Source of the DNA: CAYYYA01 sp964517065
Lineage (GTDB): Bacteria; Patescibacteriota; Patescibacteriia; UBA1558; 2-01-FULL-52-15
Direction: 5' to 3'
NCBI GenBank assembly: GCA_964517065.1
Contig: CAZFBK010000007.1
Coordinates: 1 to 50,238 of the forward strand
DNA length: 50,238 nt
Below are positions 49,367-50,238 of this stretch, piece by piece. Every line of letters starts with the position of its first letter. Position 1 is the stretch's first letter. A program made the translations under genes and the position numbers. The notes below the pieces were generated by a model, which saw nothing but the letters and a program-made list of their open reading frames with translations, ran no database searches and was not told the origin of the DNA.

Positions 49367-49720
49367 TTACAAGAATGGACCAATTAATAAAATATAGAGC
49401 AGGAACCCCGCTGAGGTAATAGCCCCAGCAGTCAAAACGTAATAACTTAAATATTTATCACGCGTATACGTACGGTAAGCAAAAAAGAAATTGACCAAAC
49501 TAATAGCTATGACTACAGCCAGATAGACCCACATCCAGACCCAAGAGCCTACCTGATCAATACCGTAGAAGCGATTATAGTGCAGTGTGATACTGGCTCC
49601 GTAGGTAGGTTGTCGTAGGGCGATGATGACAGTGGCTATGACATCAAAAATAATCGTAATATTAAAAAAAAGTGACACGAAGCGTTCACGATAAAATAGC
49701 GCTAAAGTTTTAATCTTCAT
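49367..49720 (-). CDS. Small membrane protein upstream of mraY
   Basis: The 117-aa protein starts MKIKTLALFYRERFVSLFFN, with three hydrophobic segments (about 16-36, 61-82, 93-115) separated by a loop YGASITLHYNRFYGIDQVGS. A TTG two codons upstream is rejected in favour of ATG 49718-49720. It lies 2 nt before mraY, so is probably co-transcribed with the cell-wall genes. No family assigned with certainty. Confidence 0.78.
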   Translation of the reverse strand: MKIKTLALFYRERFVSLFFNITIIFDVIATVIIALRQPTYGASITLHYNRFYGIDQVGSWVWMWVYLAVVIAISLVNFFFAYRTYTRDKYLSYYVLTAGAITSAGFLLYILLIGPFL

Positions 49721-49777
49721 GGGCAACAGCTTTGATAATGACCATAGCAGTATTATACCGATTTCATCGGGAAATGG

Positions 49778-50005
49778 CTAGACTGCCACTACTTCACTGA
49801 TCTCAGGGAAGGCTTGATGTAGCTCTTCTTGGATATAGCGTGTCAGTGTCACGTCTGAGATGGAACAATGGCTGCAGGCTCCGAGGAAACGAAGTTGTAA
49901 TACTTTAGTTTTTTCATTAAAGTCGACTAACTCAACATCGCCACCGTCACTATTCAGTGCCGGCCGCAGTGAGTCCAGAAATTCAGCTATTTTCGCTTCC
50001 ATCAT
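49778..50005 (-). CDS. NifU-like C-terminal domain protein
   Basis: The 75-aa stand-alone Nfu domain has LNSDGGDVELVDF, LRFLGACSHCSISDVTL with the CxxC pair that holds a bridging Fe-S cluster, and IQEELHQAFPEISEVVAV. Likely an Fe-S carrier. Starts at 50005 or one codon later (two adjacent Met). No SD. Confidence 0.93.
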   Translation of the reverse strand: MMEAKIAEFLDSLRPALNSDGGDVELVDFNEKTKVLQLRFLGACSHCSISDVTLTRYIQEELHQAFPEISEVVAV

Positions 50006-50238
50006 TGAATACTAGGGTAATTCAGCTATTTTATCAATAACAGCCAAGAAGTTCTAAGTTCTAAGCTCTAAATTCTAAACAAGTTCAAAATTCAAAGTTT
50101 AAACCCTAGACACCTGATGTTTGAAATTTTTGTATTGATTATTTGATATTATTTAGAACTTAGTGCTTTGAACTTAGAGCTTGCAATAACCTTCGGTTAT
50201 TGCATTTTCGTATTTTGTTCGGTATACTTACAACATCA
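50006..50238. repeat. Spacer of TTCTAAGTTCTAA-type inverted repeats and a hairpin
   Basis: AAGTTCTAAGTTCTAAGCTC followed by TAAATTCTAAAC (50050-50081) faces TTTAGAACTTAGTGCTTTGA near 50151-50175. A perfect hairpin GCAATAACC-TTC-GGTTATTGC (50184-50204) follows, then ATTTTCGTATTTT, a possible plus-oriented terminator. No gene is seen. Confidence 0.65.

Overview
The window looks like a chromosomal segment from a member of the Candidate Phyla Radiation (Patescibacteria, probably a Parcubacteria-like lineage). This placement is inferred from several traits: a class I lysyl-tRNA synthetase, an AlaRS without its C-terminal domain, an RpoA that stops after the N-terminal domain, an archaeal-type AMP phosphorylase, a sigma-region-4/HARE-HTH protein, and a membrane-protein/TraG-type ATPase pair. 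It also has palindrome-rich spacers and mostly lacks Shine-Dalgarno (SD) sequences in front of housekeeping genes. No rRNA, tRNA or CRISPR array was recognised. Nearly all housekeeping genes lie on the minus strand.

Layout. 1-4355: lysS, rdgB, a lipoprotein cyclophilin and serS (minus operon, serS cut by the window edge). 4436-8154: a plus-strand, visibly GC-richer island with a multi-TM protein and three exported beta-rich proteins, with near-consensus promoters, strong SDs and hairpin terminators. 8282-16253: a surface polysaccharide cluster (wzx-like flippase, five glycosyltransferases, O-antigen-ligase-like protein). 16542-17301: two small membrane proteins of the island type. 17434-21544: infA-rpmJ-rpsM-rpsK-rpsD-rpoA-rplQ-rplM-rpsI, with palindromic repeats in the spacers and a long leader. 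21771-23116: three more small island-type genes. 23238-26843: alaS, a frameshifted OLD-like ATPase and a membrane protein. 26896-30559: REP-like palindromes, a small island gene, mnmA, a RAYT transposase and AMP phosphorylase. 30565-35038: TraG-like ATPase, membrane partner and sigma4-HARE regulator. 35129-37743: secF and a secD carrying an embedded parvulin-like domain. 38110-40055: four small or poorly known genes. 40109-42734: secA (with a real assembly gap) and a ribosome hibernation factor. 42777-43213: one more island gene. 43277-50005: GIY-YIG protein, murB, a murG-murC fusion, ftsW, mraY, a membrane protein and a NifU-like domain protein.

Main themes. (1) Eight dispersed loci share GC-rich coding sequence, SD motifs, usually TTGACA-type promoters and their own terminators. 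They encode small exported, membrane or unknown proteins, while neighbouring housekeeping genes have no SD and some are predicted to be leaderless. This is the best candidate here for an undescribed gene class or regulon. (2) SecD contains a parvulin-like domain whose first strand motif appears to have moved to its end. (3) MurG and MurC are fused, and the MurG glycine loop lacks its usual histidine. (4) Several families of palindromic repeats are present, one of them inserted inside a RAYT gene. (5) Two of the three 100-N gaps are false: the contig ends overlap by exactly 55 bp. GC statements are estimates by eye.
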